Shown here piece after piece: positions 7,657 to 15,514 of a stretch of DNA of 64,000 bases; the stretch's first letter is position 1; every line of letters begins with the position of its first letter. A program made the position numbers and the translations under genes. The notes beneath the pieces are model-generated. The model saw only the letters and a program-made list of their open reading frames with translations, did no database searches and was not told the origin of the DNA. Location of the stretch: contig JAOISU010000001.1 of the NCBI GenBank assembly GCA_028222445.1, positions 75,656-139,655 of the forward strand, written 5' to 3'. The stretch comes from Candidatus Pelagibacter sp. Lineage in GTDB: Bacteria > Pseudomonadota > Alphaproteobacteria > Pelagibacterales > Pelagibacteraceae.

Positions 7657-8580
7657 TATTTTTTCTAAAACTTTACCCGGACTTAATTTATTTAAATCAT
7701 CAACCTGTATTGCTTTAAAGTTTTCTCGCTCAATGCTTACTTTAAAAGCTGTGGTGTGTTTGCCAAATAAGGTCAGGCCTTTTACACCAAGATGAGCAGT
7801 CATATGAGCGGGTCCTGTATCATTTGCAACAACAAATGAACTTTCTTTAATCAAGCTTGCAAGTTGAGAAATATCTAAAGCTTTACCTTTATCTAAAATT
7901 GAAATGGCATTAATGTTTTTTGCATCATCGATTTCAGAAGGTCCAGGTGCAACGATAACTTTAATTTGGTCTTCATATTTATTCTTAATCAATTCTATTA
8001 AGTTATTGTAATGGGGCCATTTTTTATGATTTAGATGAGCTGAACAAAAAGGAAATAGAACAATATATTTATCTAAATTAAATTCTTGTTTTATATTGTC
8101 AATGTTAGTTACAGCCCAACTAAAATTTGGTTTCATGGTATGTTCTGTATTAATTTCAGAGGTTTTAAGTTGATGATCAAATCTATTTAAAACTGGGTAT
8201 TTATCAAATTCATCTTTTGAAATATTACTTGGCAAAGTTGTTTCTGAGCTAGACCAAGTATTAAAATTTGCTTTTGGAAATAAAATATTTTTATAAAATT
8301 TTGTTCTAGATGAGTTTTGTAAATCATAAACTTTTCTAAAATTCTTCTTTTTCAAGTTTCTCATTAACATATATAAATAAATTAAATTAAATCTTGATTT
8401 ACGTTTGTCTAAAATAACATTGTGTACAAATGGGTTTTTCCTAAATAATTCAAAATAAGGTTTTGTTGTTAAGATATGTATTTGATCTTCAGGGTGGTTT
8501 TCAGAAATATCTTGAATTGCCCCACAAGCTTGGGCTATATCTCCTAAAGAACCATGTTTGATAACTAAAATATTAGACAT
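7648..8580 (-). CDS. Glycosyltransferase family 9 (heptosyltransferase-like) protein
   Basis: The N-terminus 'ILVIKHGSLGDIAQACGAI' and the C-terminal 'VVANDTGPAHMTAHLGVKGLTLFGKH' are the family-9 signatures (ADP-heptose:LPS heptosyltransferase type). In the middle, 'YIVLFPFCSAHLNHKKWP' fits the donor-binding domain. Length 310 is usual. It acts in the cytoplasm on lipid-linked LPS core. Neighbouring LPS-type genes (GT4, DUF6165) support this role. Confidence 0.88.
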   Translation of the reverse strand: MSNILVIKHGSLGDIAQACGAIQDISENHPEDQIHILTTKPYFELFRKNPFVHNVILDKRKSRFNLIYLYMLMRNLKKKNFRKVYDLQNSSRTKFYKNILFPKANFNTWSSSETTLPSNISKDEFDKYPVLNRFDHQLKTSEINTEHTMKPNFSWAVTNIDNIKQEFNLDKYIVLFPFCSAHLNHKKWPHYNNLIELIKNKYEDQIKVIVAPGPSEIDDAKNINAISILDKGKALDISQLASLIKESSFVVANDTGPAHMTAHLGVKGLTLFGKHTTAFKVSIERENFKAIQVDDLNKLSPGKVLEKILI

Positions 8581-8612
8581 ATTTTTAACAACTTAACATA
8601 GTATAAATTTTT

Positions 8613-9002
8613 ATGAATAAAATTCTAGTTGAAGTATCAGTTGGTGAACTTTTAGATAAAATTTCTATTTTAGAGATTAAACAAGAAAAAATTAAAGATC
8701 CTGACAAATTAAAATTTATTAATGATGAACACAGTATTTTAAAAAATCAATTAGATAACAATGTTAAATCTGATGAAAAGCTTAATACACTTTTTAAGTC
8801 GCTAAAAAATATTAATGCAAAATTATGGGTGATAGAAGATGACAAACGATTGTGTGAAAAAAATTCTGATTTTACTGAAAAATTTATAAAACTATCAAGA
8901 GATGTTCATTTTTTAAATGATGATCGTGCTAAAATAAAATTAGAGATGAATAATCACACAGGCTCTAAGATTAAAGAGATTAAAGAATACACTTCTTATT
9001 GA
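8613..9002 (+). CDS. DUF6165 family protein, LPS-associated, unknown function
   Basis: A 129-residue, highly charged helical protein beginning 'ILVEVSVGELLDKISILEIK', the characteristic opening of the DUF6165 family, which is often encoded beside LPS or glycosyltransferase genes. It has no signal peptide or membrane segment, and coiled-coil formation is likely over residues 15-60. Function is unknown. It is divergent from the heptosyltransferase gene (32 nt apart) and overlaps the convergent ABC permease gene by 7 nt. Confidence 0.65.
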   Translation: MNKILVEVSVGELLDKISILEIKQEKIKDPDKLKFINDEHSILKNQLDNNVKSDEKLNTLFKSLKNINAKLWVIEDDKRLCEKNSDFTEKFIKLSRDVHFLNDDRAKIKLEMNNHTGSKIKEIKEYTSY

Positions 9003-9670
9003 AAACTATATTTTTTTTCTAGATATTTTATCAAGTTGTGAAAAATAAAAGTCATAAATAAATAAATTCCACCTGCTAAAAGAAATACTTCTAAAGGTTT
9101 ATAAGTCGTTGATACAATATGTTTTGCAACACCTGTAATATCCATTAAGGTTACCGTGCTTGCAAGTGATGTGCCCTTCATCATTAATATAATCTCATTA
9201 CCATAGGCTGGTAAAGATTGTCTGATCGCTACAGGAATTTGAATTTTATATAAAATAATTTTACTTGATATCCCTAAACTTTTACCCGCTTCAATTATTC
9301 CAGGTTTTATAGTTTGAAAAGCTGATCTTAAAATTTCTGAAGTATAAGCTCCTGTATTTAAAGCAAATGCAATAATTGCACACCAATACGGTTCTTTTAA
9401 AATAAGCCAAAGAAAAGTAGATCTTAGCCACTCGATTTGTCCAAGACCATAATAAATTATAAATATCTGAACCAGTAGTGGAGTTCCTCTAAATAAGTAA
9501 GAATATCCATAAGCAAATTTATTAATAAATGGGTTTTTATTCAATCTTAAAACTGCAAATAAAAATCCAATAAATAAACCAATGATTAATGATGCTGATA
9601 ACAATTTTAAAGTTATAACTGCAGCACTAAGTAGTTTTGGCAAACTTGTGATCATTAAATCAAAATCCAT
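8996..9670 (-). CDS. Polar amino acid ABC transporter permease (HisM type)
   Basis: A membrane protein with about five hydrophobic segments and the EAA loop 'EAGKSLGISSKIILYKIQIP' that docks the ATPase. The 'YSYLFRGTPLLVQIFIIYYG' segment is characteristic of His/Arg/Glu-type permeases. It pairs with the upstream permease, overlapping by one base (TAATG). Together with the periplasmic binding protein it imports amino acids. No ATPase gene is in the window, so it must be supplied from elsewhere. Confidence 0.9.
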   Translation of the reverse strand: MDFDLMITSLPKLLSAAVITLKLLSASLIIGLFIGFLFAVLRLNKNPFINKFAYGYSYLFRGTPLLVQIFIIYYGLGQIEWLRSTFLWLILKEPYWCAIIAFALNTGAYTSEILRSAFQTIKPGIIEAGKSLGISSKIILYKIQIPVAIRQSLPAYGNEIILMMKGTSLASTVTLMDITGVAKHIVSTTYKPLEVFLLAGGIYLFMTFIFHNLIKYLEKKYSFQ

Positions 9671-10362
9671 TAAAAGCCTCTGCTGTATTTGACTTCAAGT
9701 CTATTAATTAACTTCATACTTAAAAACGTAAGCATCAAATATAAAACTGCTGCAAAACAATAAAAGAATAAAGGATCTCTAGTAGATCCTGCTGCAATAT
9801 AAGATTGTCTCATAATCTCAACTAAACCAGTAACTGATATTAGTGATGTATCTTTTAAAGTGATTTGCCAAACATTACTTAAGTTTGGAATAGCAAGCCT
9901 CAACATTTGAGGTAGAATTATTTTATAAAATTGTACAAATTTACTAACCCCTAAAACTTTAGCGGCTTCAAATTGGCCTTTATCTATTGATTGTATCGCT
10001 CCTCTAAACACTTCTGTTGAATAGGCACCAGATATAATGCCGATTGCAACTGAGCCTGTAATAAATGCATTAATTTCTATATATTCAAAGTATCCAAAAA
10101 TTGATGCAACATACATTATTGCTCCACTTCCCCCAAAAAAGAAAAGGTAGATTACTAATAATTCTGGAACCCCTCTGATAACTGTCGTGTAAGTATTGCC
10201 AATAAAATTTAAAAATTTATTATTTGATAATTTTAAAGGTGTAAAGATTAATGAAAATAAGAAACCAATTAACATTGCAGTAACTGCTACTGCAATTGTC
10301 ATTAGAGTTGCATAAAACAACTCGTCTCCCCAGCCTGTTTTTCCGAATGATAAAAGATCCAT
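9670..10362 (-). CDS. Polar amino acid ABC transporter permease (HisQ type)
   Basis: Contains 'YTTVIRGVPELLVIYLFFFGG' and the EAA motif 'EAAKVLGVSKFVQFYKIILPQ', as in HisQ/ArtQ permeases; about five membrane segments. The ATG lies only 3 nt after a strong hairpin that fills the space to the binding-protein gene, and no Shine-Dalgarno sequence is visible, so its translation is probably low or coupled to RNA structure. It forms a heterodimer with the following permease. Confidence 0.9.
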   Translation of the reverse strand: MDLLSFGKTGWGDELFYATLMTIAVAVTAMLIGFLFSLIFTPLKLSNNKFLNFIGNTYTTVIRGVPELLVIYLFFFGGSGAIMYVASIFGYFEYIEINAFITGSVAIGIISGAYSTEVFRGAIQSIDKGQFEAAKVLGVSKFVQFYKIILPQMLRLAIPNLSNVWQITLKDTSLISVTGLVEIMRQSYIAAGSTRDPLFFYCFAAVLYLMLTFLSMKLINRLEVKYSRGF

Positions 10363-10365
10363 ATC

Positions 10366-10397
10366 GAAAGGGCGACTAATTAAATAGTCGCCTTTTC
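10366..10397 (-). promoter_or_regulatory. 13-bp hairpin between the amino-acid binding-protein and permease genes
   Basis: Inverted repeat with arms 10366-10378 and 10385-10397 around a 6-nt loop (13 pairs, one G-U). It lies between the stop of the binding-protein gene and the permease ATG. No U-run follows, so it is more likely an mRNA-stabilising or translation-dampening element than a terminator. Such elements fit the need for more binding protein than permease. Confidence 0.6.
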
Positions 10398-10407
10398 AAA
10401 ATATTAT

Positions 10408-11259
10408 TTACATAGAAGCGTCAAAGCCAAAATGCTTGATCGCTAATTTGCTAATGATTCCTTGTTTTCTAGCAGTGTTAATTGCTTTGTTGAAATCTTT
10501 AAGAAGTTTTGCATCTCTTGTACCGATTGCATCATCTCCACCTTGTCTAATTCCAACACCAACACCATTACCAAAAGCACCACCTGAAAAAGTAGGTCCA
10601 ACTAGTACTACTGGCTTTCCTGATTTGTCCGCATAATCAGTGAATGCAACTGCTGCAGCTAATGCAACATCACATCTACCAGAAGTTAAGTCTAAGTTTA
10701 CCTCATCTTGAGTTTTGTAAGTTCTAACATTCACTTTACCTACATCACCAGACTCTAAAAAGTTTTGGTGAATAGTTCCAGTTTGTGTACAAACAGTTTT
10801 TCCAGCAAGTGCAGCAGTTAAGGTCTTAAGAGTTTTTTTAACAGCACTTCCGCCTAAAGTTAAATTAATACCTTCTGGTGTATCCATGCTCTCTAAACTT
10901 GAACCTTTCATTACCGCAAGGGCTGCAACTTCATCTGCATAACCTTGTGAAAAAGTAATTGTTTTTTGTCTTTCAGCGGTAATTGACATTCCTGCCATGA
11001 TCGCATCAAACTTTCTCATTAATAAAGCTGGAATCATTCCATCCCAATCTTGCTCAACAATTGTACATTCACGTTCCATAATTGCACAAAGTTCTTGAGC
11101 TAATTCAACCTCAAAACCAATAAGATTGCCTGATGCATCCTTAGAGTTCCAAGGAGGGTAAGCACCTTCTGTTCCAATTTTTATTGTATCAGAATAAGTA
11201 TTTCCAATTAACAATAAAGAAGCAAGAACAGTTAAAATTGTTTTTTTAAATATATTCAT
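10408..11259 (-). CDS. Periplasmic amino acid-binding protein of an ABC transporter (Lys/Arg/Orn/His type)
   Basis: Signal peptide 'FKKTILTVLASLLLIGNTYS', then the type-II binding fold: 'IKIGTEGAYPPWNSKDASGN', 'GFEVELAQELC', 'WDGMIPALLMRKFDAIMAGM' and 'LTSGRCDVALAAAVAF'. These match LAO/HisJ/ArtJ-like proteins. An ATG exists 12 nt upstream (11271), but the GGAGGA between the two ATGs is an ideal ribosome-binding site for the one at 11259, so that start is chosen (283 residues). Cationic amino acids or octopine-like compounds are the likely ligands. Confidence 0.88.
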   Translation of the reverse strand: MNIFKKTILTVLASLLLIGNTYSDTIKIGTEGAYPPWNSKDASGNLIGFEVELAQELCAIMERECTIVEQDWDGMIPALLMRKFDAIMAGMSITAERQKTITFSQGYADEVAALAVMKGSSLESMDTPEGINLTLGGSAVKKTLKTLTAALAGKTVCTQTGTIHQNFLESGDVGKVNVRTYKTQDEVNLDLTSGRCDVALAAAVAFTDYADKSGKPVVLVGPTFSGGAFGNGVGVGIRQGGDDAIGTRDAKLLKDFNKAINTARKQGIISKLAIKHFGFDASM

Positions 11260-11321
11260 TTTTTCCTCCATAGATTTATGTAGGATTTATTTCACAAATT
11301 TAATAATTTAAAAAGAAAATT

Positions 11322-12362
11322 TTAGTGATTAATTGAGGAAGAAAAGTTCCAAGAACAGTCAAAACTTGGAATATAAACCCTATCCAAAGTTGTATTGCCA
11401 AAGTTCTTGTTGAATACATCTAGCCATTTTTCAACCTGCTCTGGTTTTTTATCTTGGCTACCAACTTGTGCAGTTATCACTCCACTTGGTTTTAATATTC
11501 TAATTAAAGTATCCATATTTTTTGCTGCAAGATCTATGCAAAACTGATCATCATTTAGATCAACAAAAATTTTATCGTATTTATCATCTTCGACAGATTT
11601 TATACTTTCAAATGCATCACCCCAAACGCATTTTACTGAGTTTTTTTCTGTAGATTTATTGCTAATGCTTCCAAGATGTTTATTGCAAACTTCAACCACT
11701 TCTGGGTCTAGTTCGTACCAATCAATAAAATCAAAACCTTGAGAGATACATTCTCTAGCAACACCACCATCACCACCACCAATAATTGCAGCAGTACCTA
11801 AATTTTTGTTTAGTTTTAAGGCAGCATTAACAAATGTTGAGCTATATAAAACTTCATCATTGGTTGCGACTTGAATTTCATTATCTATAAAAAGTGACTT
11901 ACCAAATTGTTCTAAATCTAATATTTCAATGTGTTGACCAACTTTTGATTTAAAATCTTCCAAAACTTCATTCACTACATATGATTTTTGTAAGCCAGGC
12001 GAACTATAAATGTCATGGTACAAAGATTTCGTGTCTCTATTAAATTCTTTTTTAACAATTCTTTTATGTTTGAATTCTTTTTTAACAATATCAAGTGCAA
12101 TAGAAGGACTAATTTTTCCACAGGTAAAAAAATCAAAACTAATAATTCCTTTTTCTGGAAACGTATGAAAGCTGATGTGACTTTCGGCTAATAAAGCAAG
12201 TATAGTGAAACCCTGTGGTTTAAATTTATATTTGGAAATCTCAAGAATTGTAACATCAGCAGCTTTTGCAATTTTACGTATTACATTCTCATAGACTGAA
12301 GGGTCATACTCTTGAGTTGTGCCAATAATGTCTAAAGTTATATGTTCGCCGACTTTAGTCAT
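11322..12362 (-). CDS. speD-speE: Fused S-adenosylmethionine decarboxylase - spermidine synthase
   Basis: Residues 1 to about 115 are a class-1b AdoMet decarboxylase: the self-processing site 'LLAESHISFHTFPE' gives Glu60/Ser61 (pyruvoyl precursor), with His66 and Cys81 in 'FFTCG' at the expected places. Residues from about 120 to 346 are an aminopropyltransferase: 'AAIIGGGDGGVARE' (193-204) binds decarboxylated AdoMet, 'WYELDPEVV' (215-223) and 'FVDLNDDQ' (266-273) supply acidic residues. The fusion converts AdoMet plus putrescine to spermidine plus 5'-methylthioadenosine. It heads the minus-strand side of the MTA salvage genes (6 nt downstream of the aldolase gene), which recycle its by-product. 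Confidence 0.93.
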   Translation of the reverse strand: MTKVGEHITLDIIGTTQEYDPSVYENVIRKIAKAADVTILEISKYKFKPQGFTILALLAESHISFHTFPEKGIISFDFFTCGKISPSIALDIVKKEFKHKRIVKKEFNRDTKSLYHDIYSSPGLQKSYVVNEVLEDFKSKVGQHIEILDLEQFGKSLFIDNEIQVATNDEVLYSSTFVNAALKLNKNLGTAAIIGGGDGGVARECISQGFDFIDWYELDPEVVEVCNKHLGSISNKSTEKNSVKCVWGDAFESIKSVEDDKYDKIFVDLNDDQFCIDLAAKNMDTLIRILKPSGVITAQVGSQDKKPEQVEKWLDVFNKNFGNTTLDRVYIPSFDCSWNFSSSINH

Positions 12363-12367
12363 AAAAA

Positions 12368-13000
12368 TTATTTCCTCTTATAATTTTTAGCTTTGCTTAA
12401 AACTTTATTCATTTCTTTTAAAGATAAAATTTTAGGCTTACCAATTTTTAGAGCAGTTATATACTGGTTCGAAAGATTTTCAACCTCTTCAGCTAATTCA
12501 AATGCTTTTGATAAATTTTCTGAAAATGCAATTTGTCCGTGATTTCCTATCAAACAAGCTTTTCTCTGTTTCAGTGCTTTAATGATATTTCTAGATAATT
12601 CTCTTGTACCATAAGTTGCATATTTTGCGCACTTAATGTCATTACCACCTGCCATTGCAACCATGTAATGAAATGCTGGAATTTCTTTTCCGTGAGTAGA
12701 GATTGCAGTTGCATAATTTGAGTGTGCATGAACAATTGCTTTAGCTTCTTTTTTATTTAAGTAAATATCCTGGTGAAATCTCCACTCAGAGGAAGGTATT
12801 CCTTTTTTTTTATCAAACTTTCCTTTGAGAGTTACAAAAACTATGTCTTTATTTTTTAATGATGAGTATTTTGTACCAGAAGGTGTAATTAAAAAACCAT
12901 CTTTATATTTAACAGATATATTACCTGATCTTAGCGCTGAAAGCTTTTTAGTATTAAGCATTTTAGCGTATTTAATAACTTCTGCTCTTAAATTTATCAT
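12368..13000 (-). CDS. FucA-like class II aldolase, probable methylthioribulose-1-phosphate aldolase (DHAP shunt)
   Basis: The sequence follows L-fuculose-1-phosphate aldolase closely: 'GNISVKYKDGFLITPSG', 'IPSSEWRFH' (catalytic Glu72), 'VHAHSNYATA' (zinc His91 and His93), 'HYMVAMAGGN', 'YATYGTRELS' and 'NHGQIAFSENL' (zinc His154); the numbering is one off from E. coli FucA (Glu73, His92, His94, His155). Methylthioribulose-1-phosphate dehydratase MtnB is a relative but lacks this pattern. Beside mtnA and mtnP the likely reaction is cleavage of 5-methylthioribulose-1-phosphate to DHAP and methylthioacetaldehyde, as for Ald2 of the DHAP shunt. It could be annotated MtnB elsewhere. ATG overlaps the mtnA stop by one base. 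Confidence 0.8.
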   Translation of the reverse strand: MINLRAEVIKYAKMLNTKKLSALRSGNISVKYKDGFLITPSGTKYSSLKNKDIVFVTLKGKFDKKKGIPSSEWRFHQDIYLNKKEAKAIVHAHSNYATAISTHGKEIPAFHYMVAMAGGNDIKCAKYATYGTRELSRNIIKALKQRKACLIGNHGQIAFSENLSKAFELAEEVENLSNQYITALKIGKPKILSLKEMNKVLSKAKNYKRK

Positions 13001-14076
13001 TATTTAAACATTTTATTTAGTGCATCACCTGATGCTTCGCAAATACCTTTTTCAGTTATCAATCCTGTTATATATTTTGCAGGTGTTACATCAAAAGCTA
13101 AATTCAATGCTTTGCTTTTTTTTGGATAAATTAAAATTTTTTTAAGTTTATCATCTTGGTCTATTCCTTCTATGTGAGATAGCTCCTCAGAATTTCTTTC
13201 CTCTATTGGAATATCTTTAAAGTTTTTAATATCCCAATCAATAGTTGAACTAGGTAAAGCTACATAAAAAGGTATGTTATTGTCATGTGCAGCTAACGCT
13301 TTTAAATAAGTTCCAATTTTATTACAAACATCACCCGTTGATAAAGTTCTATCTGTTCCAACAATACACATATCAACATCACCTTTTTGCATTAATATTC
13401 CACCAGTGTTATCTGCTATAATAGTATTTGCTATTCCCTCTTCATTTAATTCATATGAAGTTAAATTTGCACCTTGATTTCTTGGTCTGGTCTCATCCAC
13501 CCAAACATGGATAGGAATTCCCTTCTTGTGAGCATGGTATAGTGGTGATGTTGCTGTCCCCCAATTAATAGTTGCAAGCCAACCAGCATTGCAATGAGTT
13601 AAGATATTAACAGTTTTTTTCGTTTTGTTGTAAATTTCCTCAATTATTTTTAAACCATTAAGTCCAATATTTTCACAAAATTTTTCATCCTCATAACAAA
13701 TATCATTAGCTTCTTTTAAGGCTATATTTAAAACTTCCTTATTATTAATACCTGATAATTTATTTAACATCCGGTCCACTGCCCATTTTAAATTTATCGC
13801 AGTTGGTCTTGATTGGATTAATTCTTGAGAGCTTTTTTGAATAAATTTAGGATCTTTATTTTCTTTAATAGCTAAAACAATTCCATAAGCAGCAGTTCCT
13901 CCAATTAATGGAGCTCCTCTTACTTCCATTGTTTTAATTGCATTAATTGCATCTTTAACTGTACTGAGATCTTTAATAATAAACCGATGAGGAAGTTTAG
14001 TTTGATCAATAATTTTAACTAGTTGATTAGTTTCATCGAACCATATTGTTCTATACTCTTTATTTTCTATCTTCAT
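13000..14076 (-). CDS. mtnA: S-methyl-5-thioribose-1-phosphate isomerase
   Basis: The 358-residue protein has the family's markers: 'RGAPLIGGTAAYGIVLA', the catalytic-cysteine segment 'ILTHCNAGWLATINWGTA', 'VDETRPRNQGANLTSYEL' and the catalytic-aspartate segment 'IVGTDRTLSTGDVCNKIGTY'. It isomerises methylthioribose-1-phosphate to methylthioribulose-1-phosphate (or the 5-deoxy analogue). It overlaps mtnP by 4 nt (ATGA) and the aldolase by 1 nt, so the three are translationally coupled. Confidence 0.93.
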   Translation of the reverse strand: MKIENKEYRTIWFDETNQLVKIIDQTKLPHRFIIKDLSTVKDAINAIKTMEVRGAPLIGGTAAYGIVLAIKENKDPKFIQKSSQELIQSRPTAINLKWAVDRMLNKLSGINNKEVLNIALKEANDICYEDEKFCENIGLNGLKIIEEIYNKTKKTVNILTHCNAGWLATINWGTATSPLYHAHKKGIPIHVWVDETRPRNQGANLTSYELNEEGIANTIIADNTGGILMQKGDVDMCIVGTDRTLSTGDVCNKIGTYLKALAAHDNNIPFYVALPSSTIDWDIKNFKDIPIEERNSEELSHIEGIDQDDKLKKILIYPKKSKALNLAFDVTPAKYITGLITEKGICEASGDALNKMFK

Positions 14077-14945
14077 TTATTCAAAACTCTACCAGCAACT
14101 GTTTTAAGTTTATCGATTGTCTTCTGTGTTCTCTTCTCTGGTGCTGTAATAATTGCCACATCTAAACAATTATTTGTTGGATCATTTGGATCGATATGAT
14201 TTTCAAAATTATTAATAATATTTTTTATCATTTTTTTTGCTTTTTCTGCATTTCCTAAAAGAACTTTAATAACTTGCTGAACATCTACATTTTCATGATC
14301 TGGGTGCCAGCAATCAAAATCTGTAACCATTGATACAGATGCGTACCTAATCTCAGCTTCTCTTGCGAGTTTTGCCTCTGGCATATTGGTCATTCCAATA
14401 ACATCAGCATTCCATGATCTATATAAATTTGACTCAGCTAATGTTGAAAATTGAGGTCCTTCCATAACTACATACGTTCCTCCTCTTTGAAATTCAATGC
14501 TTTCTTGTTTTAATGCTTCTTCACACGAATTCATTAATCCATTTGAAGTTGGATGTGCCATTGAAACGTGAGCTACTATTTCATCATCAAAAAAACTTTT
14601 TGATCTTGCGAATGTTCGATCAATAAATTGATCCACAATTACAAACATTCCTGGAGGTAGGTTTTCTTTTAATGATCCAACAGCAGAAACTGAAACTATA
14701 TCAGTGATGCCCAGTTGTTTTAGGGCATCTATATTGGCTCTAAAATTAATTTTAGAGGGAGATATTGCATGACCTCTTCCATGCCTAGGTAGAAAAAATA
14801 TTTCTTTATCGTTATATTTTATTTTTAAAATTTCATCTGAAGGTTTACCCCAGGGGGTTTCAAGTTTAAGAAACTCTCTTTCCTTAAATTCATTAATATC
14901 GTAGAGACCACTACCGCCGATAATTGCTAATTTATTTGTTGTCAT
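14073..14945 (-). CDS. mtnP: S-methyl-5'-thioadenosine phosphorylase
   Basis: Family-2 nucleoside phosphorylase features appear in order: 'IIGGSGLYDINEF', 'FLPRHGRGHAISPSKINFRA' , 'VSVSAVGSL', 'VVMEGPQFSTLAES', 'DVIGMTNMPEAKLAREA' and 'VTDFDCWHPDH'. It splits methylthioadenosine, the by-product of spermidine synthesis, with phosphate to adenine and methylthioribose-1-phosphate. Both products have an enzyme next door: adenine goes to Apt (divergent, 41 nt away) and the sugar phosphate to MtnA. Confidence 0.94.
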   Translation of the reverse strand: MTTNKLAIIGGSGLYDINEFKEREFLKLETPWGKPSDEILKIKYNDKEIFFLPRHGRGHAISPSKINFRANIDALKQLGITDIVSVSAVGSLKENLPPGMFVIVDQFIDRTFARSKSFFDDEIVAHVSMAHPTSNGLMNSCEEALKQESIEFQRGGTYVVMEGPQFSTLAESNLYRSWNADVIGMTNMPEAKLAREAEIRYASVSMVTDFDCWHPDHENVDVQQVIKVLLGNAEKAKKMIKNIINNFENHIDPNDPTNNCLDVAIITAPEKRTQKTIDKLKTVAGRVLNK

Positions 14946-14986
14946 AACTAAAAATATATTTATTTATACATTAATAATTTAATATT

Positions 14987-15514
14987 ATGAATTTGAAAGA
15001 TTATATCAGATCAATTCCAGATTATCCAAAAAAAGGAATTTTATTTAGAGATATTACAACACTCATTAAAGATGAAAATGCTTTCAGAGAGTGTGTTGAC
15101 CAAATAATTGAAAGATCAAAAAAATATAAAGTTGATAAAATTGCTGCAATTGAGTCTAGAGGTTTTGTTTTTGCATCAGCAGTTTCTTATATTTTAAAAA
15201 AACCTTTTATTATGTTTAGAAAAAAAAATAAGTTACCAGCCGAAACGTACTCAGTTGATTTTGAATTAGAATATGGAACTGCCACAATTGAAGTTCACAA
15301 AGATTCTATTGAAAAGAATGACTCAGTTCTAATAATAGATGATTTGATTGCAACAGGAGGTACTGCAGAAGCAGCTGCCAAACTAGTTGAAATGTCTAAT
15401 GCAAAAGTTGTGGCTTTTGTTTTTGCTATTAATCTTTTTGATTTAGGTGGTTCTGTCAATTTAACAAAAAAAGGGTATGAGGTTGAAAATTTAATGGATT
15501 TTCCAGGTCATTAA
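14987..15514 (+). CDS. apt: Adenine phosphoribosyltransferase
   Basis: The PRPP-binding signature 'VLIIDDLIATGGTAEAAAKL' lies near residue 120, preceded by 'KIAAIESRGFVFASAVSYIL' and the 'RKKNKLPAETYSVDFELEYG' hood. Length 175 is normal. It converts adenine and PRPP to AMP, closing the adenine branch of MTA salvage begun by the divergent mtnP. It overlaps the convergent glycosyltransferase gene by 4 nt. Confidence 0.95.
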   Translation: MNLKDYIRSIPDYPKKGILFRDITTLIKDENAFRECVDQIIERSKKYKVDKIAAIESRGFVFASAVSYILKKPFIMFRKKNKLPAETYSVDFELEYGTATIEVHKDSIEKNDSVLIIDDLIATGGTAEAAAKLVEMSNAKVVAFVFAINLFDLGGSVNLTKKGYEVENLMDFPGH

